DNA from: Sphingobium sp.
Lineage (GTDB): Bacteria > Pseudomonadota > Alphaproteobacteria > Sphingomonadales > Sphingomonadaceae
Length of the DNA: 9,460 bases
Direction of reading: 5' to 3'
NCBI GenBank assembly: GCA_030148625.1
Contig: JASBTC010000366.1
Location: 1 to 9,460, forward strand
Shown: positions 1 to 6,647 of the stretch, piece after piece
Layout: each line of letters begins with the position of its first letter
How positions within the stretch are numbered: the stretch's first letter is position 1
Made by a program: the position numbers and the translations under genes
The notes under the pieces: model-generated
What the model was told of the DNA's origin: nothing
The model's input: the letters and a program-made list of their open reading frames with translations, nothing else
Database searches by the model: none

Positions 1-79
1 TCATCGCCGCACCCGTGACCGCTGCCGCGCTTGCCAGCAAGGTGCGCCGATCCGTTCCTTTGTTCATCCCGTCCGCCAT
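1..79 (-). CDS. N-terminus of a Tat-exported protein (partial)
   Basis: Only the first 26 codons lie in the window; the gene continues past base 1. The visible protein begins MADGMNKGTDRRTLLASAAA and continues VTGAAM. An Arg-Arg pair followed by T-L-L and an Ala-rich hydrophobic stretch looks like a twin-arginine signal, so export of a folded, perhaps cofactor-bearing, protein to the periplasm is likely. The start at 79 is preferred because an AAAGGGA ribosome-binding sequence lies about five bases upstream. A second in-frame ATG at 67 (MNKGTDRR) is possible and would place the RR pair nearer the N-terminus, as is usual. The gene follows the VIT-domain gene in the same direction with a 97-base gap, so co-transcription is possible. 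The mature domain is outside the window, so function cannot be stated. Confidence 0.6.
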   Translation of the reverse strand, partial: MADGMNKGTDRRTLLASAAAVTGAAM

Positions 80-176
80 GATGATCCCTTTGTTGGTGTT
101 CGGCACAGCAGTATCCGTTGAGACGACAATCGCAAGCCGGAGATGCAACGTGATCAAGAGCCTCAGCGTGTTGCCA

Positions 177-3137
177 TCAATGACGCGAAACCGTCATCGC
201 TGCGATCGGGCGTCCTGGCTGCCCGTCATCGCCTCGATCGTCGGGTTCGAACGAAATCTCGGCATCCACCAGATCCTCGGTCATGCCGGGCCGGGCGAAA
301 TCACGGATCAGGCGAACCATCACGCGCCCCTTTCCGTTGGGATTCAGCCGGTCGGGTGAATAACCGTCGATCCTGACCTGGTATCGGCCGGTGGGCGCCC
401 TTCGTACGACATATTCCTCGGGGCCATAACCTTCAGTCATGTCGTTGGAGATGGTGCCGCCCGATCCGCTGACCTTGCTGGCGTAGTAGACGGTTTCACC
501 ACCCGGTTCGACGACGTGTAGATCGATATCCGCAGCGGCGTTGCTCCATTCGATAACGATCCGGACGTCGGTGTCGAGTTTTGCCACCAGCCGGGGATCG
601 AGCGCCCAGGTGCCACCGGCAGCCTCGATCGCGGGGATCAATGCGTTCGCCTCCATAAGCGCGATCGTCTCGATGCCGTCATAGTCACTGTCGGCCGGAT
701 CAAGTGCGACCGCGGTCAGCAGCGCGAAGGCGCGTTCCAGATCGTCGCGTCCCTCCCTGCCACGCGCCCGTCCACGCGCGGCCAGTGCGAGCGCCAGGCT
801 GCGCTTGGGCTGAGGTCGAAATTCCGCCGATGCCGCCATGGCATCGAGCAGGCCGATTGCCGCATCATGACGCTGCGCACGTGACAGCCGGAATGCGACA
901 ACCAGCCGCGTCTCGTCATCCGCAGCCGATAATTCGAGCGCGGAAAGCAGCAATTGGTCCGCCATTTCCTCTTCGCCGGCGAGACGGAACCATTCGGAGG
1001 TTTCGAGATAGAAGGCGGGCAGGGTGCCGTAGATCTTCTCCTGGGCGGCGAGGACATTCAGCCGATCAGAGGAAGCGGCGGCGGTGAGGGCCCGTAGATA
1101 AGGCTGATCGGAAAGCGCGTCCTCGATATCGAGTTCGATCGTCGCGCTGCGATGAACCGTTTCGGCGGGAACGTCCGAAGCTCTGGAAACCGATGAGGCA
1201 CGGGGTTCGATGCGGGAGCCCGTGACGATGATGTTCCCGGCATCCGCTTCCTCACTGACGGCGTTGGCTTGCGCAGGGGGAGGTGGCGCCACCTCTGCGA
1301 CCGGCACGGGCGCTGGCCTTTGGCGCCTGGCATCCGGTTGTGCGGATGGCTTGCGGGGGCGAGCGTCGAAGCGGGTCGACCACCATGATTTCCGGGCCGT
1401 CCATTGCTCGATGACAAAGGCCAGCCGCTTGTCGCGTTCGTCGCTCTTGTCGATTTCGGCATGGTGTCGCGCTTCCATGTATTGGGCCATCCATGGCTTG
1501 GCGAAGCCCAGCGGGGGCGCGATACCGGCGGCGACATATTGATCGGGACGTTCCAGCACCAGGAACGCCATGGTTGGGCTCGCCACCTGGTGAGCGATGG
1601 CCAGCGCACGCATCTCGTCGCGGGCCGCCGGGTTATCGGCAAGCTGTTCAAGCTGCGCCGCCGCCCACAACGCACCCGCGGCGTCAGACCGCGCATTCCC
1701 TGCGGCGTCGGGGCTGTAGATCCGCTCGGTCAGACCTCGACCCAGGCCCGCGATCAGCAGGTGCACGGCGCCGGTTTCGGGCATACGGCCGACGACCAGC
1801 CAGGCCTTGTCCGGGGTGGCCGGCAGCACGCGGAAATCCAGCCGTCGTCCACGGTCGTCGCGTGCCTCCACGACGGAAACGGGTGTTGCGAACAACTGCT
1901 TGAGCACCTCGCTCTCGTTCCTGGTGGTCAGGCGCAGAATCTGCCCCCGGCTGGCGCGCGCGATCCGACCCAGCCGAACCCCATTGCCCGATCCGGCCGA
2001 GGCGACCACTCGAAGTGGGCAATCGGGGCGGAAGCTGGCATCGGCATCGATGGTCGGCATGCCATCGCTGAACAGCAGGCATTGATCCGCAACCCCTGAA
2101 GCGGCCTTGTCGAGTCCAAGAAAACTCGTGCCGCCGCGATAGGTGATACCGGAGAGATGGGTGATGGCTTTGCGAGCGCTGTCGAATCGCACCACGCCAG
2201 GCTTGCCGGTTGTGAAGGTCACGATATCGATCGCGGATGGCCTGACGGCGTCAAAATACGCTCGCAGCAAGGCGATCTCGTTCGCGGTCGCGGCATTGCG
2301 GCGTGAGAGCGAAGTATCCCAGTAGATGCGTACGAGGCCCGTTGTGGGCGCTGGCGGCGCGCCGAGATCCGATGAATCCGCTATCTGGAAATAGTCATGG
2401 CCGTTGCGATGCATTGATACCAGCATCGGTCGCGCGGCGGCCAGGCCGTCGATCTTCAACTTGCCGTCCAGTCCCTCGATCCGGTCCTCCCTTTGGGCGC
2501 GCCACGAATCCCCTTCGCGCTGTAGCGCTAGCGTCTTGCCATTGGGTAGGCGGATGGCGGGTGGTTCGGCATATCCCTCCGCTCGAACATCGAAGTGCAG
2601 CCGGCCATGCAGGTTCGAAAGATTGAACGGCATGGTGAGGCCATGATTTTCATCGACGGGTGTCGCGAAGCGAACCCGGATGATGCGTTCCGCGCCCGCC
2701 ATGATTGGAAAGATACGGGTTTCAAACCGATTGTCGCTGGTGACCTCCGCCAGGCCGGGATCCACGCCCTTGCGGACTTCATCCTGATAGACCGCGCGCG
2801 CCTTGGGTTGATCGACCAGAACGCCCTCGATCATCGCTCCGCCGACGTCGAGCGCATAGCCGATAACCACCGCGTCCTCAGGCAACGCCAGAGCGAAATG
2901 TCCCTCAAGCGTGTGGCCGCCAGGATTGGAGATGCGCGCCAGCAGCGAAAATTCCGCCATGCGGCCATGCAAACGGATGTCGGTACGCAACTCGGTTATG
3001 ACAAGTTGCTCGGCGTTCTCGTCGCCCTCTACACCGTCGACAAGTGCGCGGACGGACGGATTCGGGGCGGCATTCGCGGGCACCGGGAGGAATAGGGCCG
3101 CGAGCAGAACCCCTAAAACACCAACGAGCCGTATCAT
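177..3137 (-). CDS. Secreted VIT / vWA-like / DUF2135 protein
   Basis: The 986-residue protein begins with a signal peptide (about residues 1-24, ending A-N-A-A). A VIT domain (inter-alpha-trypsin type) spans about 42-165, including the typical KARAVYQDEV segment. A vWA-like domain covers about 267-420; its metal-binding triad looks intact: D-T-S-L-S at 274-278, T337 in a GGT, and D358 in FSDG. A Pro/Ala-rich linker (about 595-630) leads to IIVTGSRI at 636-643, a run usual at the N-terminus of TonB-dependent receptors. Helical, TPR-like sequence fills about 690-850. A DUF2135 (YfaP-type) domain ends the protein (about 855-965; ADIDLHV, GYGPEEYV, GRYQVRIDGY). The start is supported by a G-rich ribosome-binding run (AAGGGGGGAG) three bases upstream. 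There is no LPXTG sorting signal, so this is not a sortase target. An envelope adhesion or protein-interaction role is inferred; the substrate is unknown. It lies 165 bases beyond the histidine kinase gene, far enough to have its own promoter. Confidence 0.88.
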   Translation of the reverse strand: MIRLVGVLGVLLAALFLPVPANAAPNPSVRALVDGVEGDENAEQLVITELRTDIRLHGRMAEFSLLARISNPGGHTLEGHFALALPEDAVVIGYALDVGGAMIEGVLVDQPKARAVYQDEVRKGVDPGLAEVTSDNRFETRIFPIMAGAERIIRVRFATPVDENHGLTMPFNLSNLHGRLHFDVRAEGYAEPPAIRLPNGKTLALQREGDSWRAQREDRIEGLDGKLKIDGLAAARPMLVSMHRNGHDYFQIADSSDLGAPPAPTTGLVRIYWDTSLSRRNAATANEIALLRAYFDAVRPSAIDIVTFTTGKPGVVRFDSARKAITHLSGITYRGGTSFLGLDKAASGVADQCLLFSDGMPTIDADASFRPDCPLRVVASAGSGNGVRLGRIARASRGQILRLTTRNESEVLKQLFATPVSVVEARDDRGRRLDFRVLPATPDKAWLVVGRMPETGAVHLLIAGLGRGLTERIYSPDAAGNARSDAAGALWAAAQLEQLADNPAARDEMRALAIAHQVASPTMAFLVLERPDQYVAAGIAPPLGFAKPWMAQYMEARHHAEIDKSDERDKRLAFVIEQWTARKSWWSTRFDARPRKPSAQPDARRQRPAPVPVAEVAPPPPAQANAVSEEADAGNIIVTGSRIEPRASSVSRASDVPAETVHRSATIELDIEDALSDQPYLRALTAAASSDRLNVLAAQEKIYGTLPAFYLETSEWFRLAGEEEMADQLLLSALELSAADDETRLVVAFRLSRAQRHDAAIGLLDAMAASAEFRPQPKRSLALALAARGRARGREGRDDLERAFALLTAVALDPADSDYDGIETIALMEANALIPAIEAAGGTWALDPRLVAKLDTDVRIVIEWSNAAADIDLHVVEPGGETVYYASKVSGSGGTISNDMTEGYGPEEYVVRRAPTGRYQVRIDGYSPDRLNPNGKGRVMVRLIRDFARPGMTEDLVDAEISFEPDDRGDDGQPGRPIAAMTVSRH

Positions 3138-3282
3138 CCGCTCCCCCCTTATTTCCTGTTCACGAAACCCGTACGGAGCGAAGGTAAACAGCTTATGCGC
3201 CCGCGTGGCGGAGAACAGGCCGCCGCGTTCCTTGGTGGGGGAACAGTCCGGTGGTTCGCAAGGCGACTTTCATCCGAAACGG

Positions 3283-3295
3283 TGGCGATCCGCCA
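3283..3295 (-). terminator. Short hairpin after the kinase gene
   Basis: A perfect 5-base-pair stem (TGGCG/CGCCA) with a 3-base loop starts eight bases after the histidine kinase stop codon, followed closely by a small CCG-TTT-CGG hairpin. There is no run of T after it, so it is at best a weak or factor-assisted terminator or an mRNA-end stabiliser. The rest of the gap (3138-3302) presumably carries the promoter of the VIT gene; I see no convincing -35/-10 pair. Confidence 0.2.
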
Positions 3296-3302
3296 ATACA
3301 CG

Positions 3303-4640
3303 CTATCGACGCAACGTCAGCGTCACGCGCACGGTGAAACCTTGGGGGTCGTGAATGAAACCGATCTCGCCGCCTTGGCCGATCACGGCTTCGCGCGCGA
3401 TCGTCAGCCCCAGGCCGGTGCCGCCGGAATCCCGGTTGCGCGACGCTTCGAGTCTTTCGAACGGCTCGAAGGCGCGATCGGCCTGATCGGGCGGGATGCC
3501 CGGTCCGCGATCGACCATATCGATGATCGCGACGTTGCTTGCGGCCGAAAGCCGGATCTTCACGGCTTCGCCATATTTGCAGCCATTGGCGATCAGATTG
3601 GTGAAGGCGCGCTTGATCGCGACCGGGCGGCAACGGAGCGCCAGATGGTCCGGACCGTCATACTCCACGCTTTCGCCCGCGTCGGAGAAAGTATCGGCCA
3701 GGCTGATGAGCAATGCTCCCAGATCGATCACCTGTTCCTGTTCGCGCCGCATTTCCGCACCGGCAAAAGCGAGCGCATCGGACAACATGGTTTCCATATC
3801 GACGATATCGGCCAGCATGCGTTCGCGCTGATCGTCGGGGACATATTCGGCGAGCAATCGCAACCGGGTGAGCGGTGTGCGCAGATCGTGCGAGATGGCG
3901 GCGAGCATCTGGGTGCGGCCGTCGACATGACGTTTCAGCCGCATCTGCATTTCGTTGAAGGTTTCGGCGATCGCCGCATATTCCGGGGCGCTCATGCCCG
4001 TGATCAGTGTCGGTTCGCGTTCCCGCCCCATTTTTTCGGCGGCGGCCGAGAGCCGGCTGAGCGGGCGCAGGATCATCCGCGCCATTGCATAGGAGAAGAG
4101 GATGATGAACAGGATCCGGCCGACAAGGCCGCTCAGGTAGAAGGCGTAGCGGCTGAAATTATCCGCCGGTGCCTTTTCGCGGACGATCAGCCAGGTATTC
4201 TCGTCGAGCTGGGCCGCGATCTGAAGGTCGCGCAGCGTCCGCGACGACAAAGCGTCCTGCAACGGATCATCGCCCTGGTGCCGGGCCATCAGGATCACCT
4301 GCGGCGCTTGCGGGCCATAGCGAAACGGCCCGATGACGGCGTCGTTAGGAATGGCGGGCAGCACTTTATAGTCGAGCGTCTTTGCGGAATCGAGGCGCGC
4401 CAGCGCCGCTGCGCGCTCGGCCGGCGGCGTCGACAGCACGGTCTTTGCGGCCTCCTCGATCGCGTCGGACAGCCAGCTTCTCTGCACGACGAGCTCGGGC
4501 GCCGGCGGCAATATGTCGCGCAAACCGCGTTCGAGCACGCCCGCGATCAGGATCGCGAGCACCAGCGCGACGGCGACGCGCGGGGCGACGCCAAGCCGGG
4601 TGAGCGGCCAGAGCCCCTTCATCGCTCGCGCCTCATACAT
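3303..4640 (-). CDS. EnvZ-type sensor histidine kinase
   Basis: An inner-membrane kinase of 445 residues that would sense an envelope signal and phosphorylate the regulator encoded just upstream. Segments in order: TM1 about 20-38; a periplasmic loop to about 165; TM2 about 167-190; HAMP about 190-242; HisKA with the phospho-acceptor H251 in ISHDLRTPLTRL; then the ATPase domain. The N box is NLIANGCKYG (348-357), the G1 box DRGPGIP (377-383), the F box FEPF (391-394) and the G2 box GGTGLGL (406-412). All key residues are present, so the kinase should be active. The chosen ATG overlaps the regulator gene by 8 bases, which implies translational coupling. An in-frame ATG at 4622 (MKGLWPLTRL) removes the overlap, has GAGG eight bases upstream and is an equally good start. 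The signal sensed cannot be read from the sequence. Confidence 0.92.
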   Translation of the reverse strand: MYEARAMKGLWPLTRLGVAPRVAVALVLAILIAGVLERGLRDILPPAPELVVQRSWLSDAIEEAAKTVLSTPPAERAAALARLDSAKTLDYKVLPAIPNDAVIGPFRYGPQAPQVILMARHQGDDPLQDALSSRTLRDLQIAAQLDENTWLIVREKAPADNFSRYAFYLSGLVGRILFIILFSYAMARMILRPLSRLSAAAEKMGREREPTLITGMSAPEYAAIAETFNEMQMRLKRHVDGRTQMLAAISHDLRTPLTRLRLLAEYVPDDQRERMLADIVDMETMLSDALAFAGAEMRREQEQVIDLGALLISLADTFSDAGESVEYDGPDHLALRCRPVAIKRAFTNLIANGCKYGEAVKIRLSAASNVAIIDMVDRGPGIPPDQADRAFEPFERLEASRNRDSGGTGLGLTIAREAVIGQGGEIGFIHDPQGFTVRVTLTLRR

Positions 4641-5358
4641 GGTCCTCCGTGACCGGCGCGGACAGGAAATAGCCGCCGTTGCGGACGGTCTTGATCAGCA
4701 GCGGCGCGTTGGGATTGGTTTCGATCTTGCGCCGCAGCCGGCTCATCTGCACGTCGATGCTGCGATCGATATTGATGCTCGAACGACCATGGACGAGATC
4801 GAGCAACTGATCGCGGCTCATCACGCTTTGCGGATGCTGGACCAATGCGGTCAGCAGATCGAACTCGCCGCTGGTCAATTCGGTCAATGCACCTTCGGGG
4901 GACAGCAGTGTGCGCCGGCCCGTATCGAGCGTCCAGCCGGCGAACCGATAGAGGCCGGGCGATCGGCCGCTGCGTTCGCTCGCCTGCTGTCCGGTCCGGC
5001 GGAGCACCGCGCGGATCCGGGCAAGCAGCTCGCGCGGGTTGAACGGTTTGGCGACATAGTCATCGGCGCCCAGTTCCAGCCCGACGACGCGGTCGGTGTC
5101 GCCGCCGCGCGCGGTCAGCAGGATCACCGGTATATTGCCTTCCGCGCGCAAGCGGCTGCACAGGGTGAAGCCATCATCGCCGGGCAGCATCACGTCGAGC
5201 ACGATCAGGTCGGGGCGCGTGGCGCGCATGCGAGCGCGCATTTCGTGGCCATCACGCGCCTCGCCGACACTCAGGCCGTGATCGGCCAGGAAACGGCCGA
5301 GCATTGTCCGGATGTGCAGATCGTCGTCGACGACAAGGATATGGGGCTTGGCGCTCAT
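4633..5358 (-). CDS. OmpR/PhoB-family response regulator
   Basis: A 241-residue DNA-binding regulator, the usual length for the family. The receiver domain (about 5-118) has the acidic pair D11/D12, phospho-acceptor D55 (VLDVMLPG), T82 and K104 in AKPF. The C-terminal winged helix (about 138-235) has the expected LTSGEFDLL, SRDQLLD and RSIDVQMSRLRRKI segments and ends with the TVRNGGYFL hairpin. The start at 5358 (MSAKPHILVVDDD) places the receiver strand in the normal position. An ATG six codons upstream (5376) is possible; neither has a strong ribosome-binding site. The reading frame stays open far upstream, but that part is antisense to mipA and not a real extension. The gene is first in an operon with the kinase and diverges from mipA, with a direct-repeat candidate operator in between, so autoregulation and control of mipA are likely (inference). 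Confidence 0.93.
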   Translation of the reverse strand: MSAKPHILVVDDDLHIRTMLGRFLADHGLSVGEARDGHEMRARMRATRPDLIVLDVMLPGDDGFTLCSRLRAEGNIPVILLTARGGDTDRVVGLELGADDYVAKPFNPRELLARIRAVLRRTGQQASERSGRSPGLYRFAGWTLDTGRRTLLSPEGALTELTSGEFDLLTALVQHPQSVMSRDQLLDLVHGRSSINIDRSIDVQMSRLRRKIETNPNAPLLIKTVRNGGYFLSAPVTEDHV

Positions 5359-5408
5359 CCCGGGCTTGATGCGCATATGATCGTGCGAAGTCCAACGCGA
5401 TCGACCGG

Positions 5409-5426
5409 CTGAAACAAACTGAAACA
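5409..5426. promoter_or_regulatory. Candidate OmpR-type operator (direct repeat)
   Basis: The 8-base word CTGAAACA occurs twice, at 5409-5416 and 5419-5426, exactly 10 bases apart start to start. Tandem half-sites one helical turn apart are how OmpR/PhoB-family regulators bind as head-to-tail dimers. The site lies about 50 bases before the regulator start and about 80 before mipA, so it could serve both directions. A TAGGGTAAT stretch at 5463-5471 is a possible -10 region for mipA, but no good -35 match precedes it, which fits activator-dependent transcription. Binding by the adjacent regulator is inferred. Confidence 0.5.
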
Positions 5427-5505
5427 CGATGTCATCGCGCCGTAATCGCCGGCGCTGCGCCCTAGGGTAATTCCGCCGCAGTTTCCCCAGCCAAAGGCGG
5501 TCGTC

Positions 5506-6315
5506 ATGCCAGAACTGCGTACATCGTTCCACATCATCGCGGGCTGCCTCGCCCTTGGCGCCTTGTCGCCCGATCGCGCCGCCGCCCAGCCGCAGGAGAA
5601 GGAGGAGGACGATTGGCAGGTGACGATCGGCGCGGGCGTTCTCGTCATGCCCGATTATGAGGGATCGAACGATCTGCGCGTGCTGCCGTTTCCCGTGCTG
5701 GCGCTCGACTACAAGAATATCGTGTCGATCCGCGGACCGCAGATCCAGGTCTCGATCGCCGATGTGAAGCTGTCCGACGATGTACGGCTGCGCTTCGGTC
5801 CGTCGGCCCGTTATCGGCAGGGACGGGACGAGAGCGACAATTCCGATCTGATCGGGCTGGGCGATGTCGACGGGTCGGTCGAGATCGGCGGTTTCGCGCG
5901 TGTCGGCAGTGATCGCTGGTGGCTGCAGCTGAGCGGTGGAAAGGATGTGGCGAACGGTCATGACGGCATCGTCGCTGAGGTCGAAGCGGGAATCCGGTTC
6001 GACCTGACGGACTCGTTGTCGGCGCAGCTCAGCGGCACGGCGTCCTGGGCGGATCGCAAATATATGCGGAGCAATTTCGGGATCGATGCGGCGCAGGCGG
6101 CCGCGAGTGGTCTGTCGCGCTTTTCGCCCGATGCGGGGCTGAAGGATGCCGGCGCCGGTGTCGGCCTGAACTATCGGATCGATCGACGCTGGAGCATCGG
6201 TGGCGATGCCGGCTATCGACGATTGCTCGGCGATGCCGCGGACAGCCCGATCGTATCGAAACGCGGATCGGCCAATCAGCTTCATGGCCTGCTCTATGTG
6301 AGCTACCGGCTATAA
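5506..6315 (+). CDS. MipA/OmpV-family outer-membrane protein
   Basis: A 269-residue beta-barrel protein. It has a signal peptide with likely cleavage after A-A-A at residue 27, then an acidic start and the family's opening strand, GAGVLVMPDYEGSNDLRVLP (about 43-62), which matches the usual G-x-G-x-x-x-x-P-D-Y-E-G-S pattern. Alternating polar/hydrophobic strands follow to the C-terminus (LHGLLYVSYRL). The last residue is Leu, not the aromatic one typical of BAM-inserted barrels, a small oddity. An AAAGGCGG sequence about six bases upstream supports the start. Family members include the scaffold MipA (MltA-interacting protein) and OmpV; several respond to envelope stress through neighbouring two-component systems. 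The divergent regulator/kinase pair fits that pattern. The exact role, whether murein-enzyme scaffold or channel, cannot be decided from sequence. Confidence 0.88.
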   Translation: MPELRTSFHIIAGCLALGALSPDRAAAQPQEKEEDDWQVTIGAGVLVMPDYEGSNDLRVLPFPVLALDYKNIVSIRGPQIQVSIADVKLSDDVRLRFGPSARYRQGRDESDNSDLIGLGDVDGSVEIGGFARVGSDRWWLQLSGGKDVANGHDGIVAEVEAGIRFDLTDSLSAQLSGTASWADRKYMRSNFGIDAAQAAASGLSRFSPDAGLKDAGAGVGLNYRIDRRWSIGGDAGYRRLLGDAADSPIVSKRGSANQLHGLLYVSYRL

Positions 6316-6395
6316 GCGGGTTTTCCCAGCTCGAGCTCACCGTCATCCGGCTCGCGGCCGCACCGAGGGAAGCGCGTTCGGCCGGCGCACGCCGA

Positions 6396-6647
6396 TTGCC
6401 GCGCATCACCCGTTTCGTCGGGCGCCGACATGGCAATCCCCAGCCGCTCGCCAATCCCCGGCTGGAAGCGCTTCGCGCGATGGCGGCATTGCTGCATCGC
6501 CGCTTTTCGGTGTCGCCCGAGGAAATCGACGCATTTCTGGCGGCCGGCTGGTGCGAAGGGGATCTAAGGCGAGTCGAGGTCGCGGTGGATTCGCTGCCAG
6601 CGATCCACCGGGTCGAGGATAATTACGTGTCGTCGCGGGAGCGGTAG
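6396..6647 (+). CDS. Small hypothetical protein, start uncertain
   Basis: I do not recognise this protein. From the TTG at 6396 it would have 83 residues: an Arg-rich N-terminus (PRITRFVGRR), a helix-like middle (PRLEALRAMAALLHRRF), an SPEEIDAFLAAGW segment and an acidic/basic tail. Codon use shows strong third-position G/C and looks genuinely coding. The same frame remains coding-like upstream to about 6312 (SGFSQLELTVIRLAA...) without any ATG, GTG or TTG, so the N-terminus may be longer, may start at a rare codon, or may have been lost. An ATG at 6480 with GGAAG upstream would give only 55 residues. The 3' end overlaps the convergent symporter gene by 25 bases. It lies 80 bases after mipA on the same strand and could be co-transcribed. 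Short basic cytoplasmic protein or gene remnant are both possible. Confidence 0.45.
   Translation: MPRITRFVGRRHGNPQPLANPRLEALRAMAALLHRRFSVSPEEIDAFLAAGWCEGDLRRVEVAVDSLPAIHRVEDNYVSSRER

Noticed and set aside
1404..2099. 231-codon plus-strand frame opposite the VIT/vWA gene
   Set aside because: It is antisense to the vWA region, has no ribosome-binding site and no recognisable protein features.
3138..3302. Possible ECF/EcfG-type promoter (GGAAC) before the VIT gene
   Set aside because: A GGAAC occurs on the minus strand, but no CGTT-type -10 element lies at the required 16-17 base distance.
3195..4652. Long plus-strand frame (485 codons) opposite the histidine kinase
   Set aside because: The kinase on the minus strand has every expected motif. 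The opposite frame is rich in Arg/Gln/His with no recognisable domain, a usual artefact in GC-rich DNA.
5536..5547. Lipobox-like I-A-G-C at residues 11-14 of the MipA-like protein
   Set aside because: The hydrophobic stretch continues after the Cys, and a normal A-A-A cleavage site follows at residue 27, so an ordinary signal peptide is more likely.
5359..6285. Open 309-codon extension of the response regulator upstream across mipA
   Set aside because: It lies antisense to mipA and reads as low-complexity Arg/Asp/Gln sequence with no domain. The receiver domain begins normally at the ATG at 5358. The openness is a codon-bias shadow of mipA.
6327..6342. AGCTCGAGCT palindrome after mipA as a terminator
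   Set aside because: Self-complementary without a loop or T-run; it overlaps the coding-like frame that continues to 6647.
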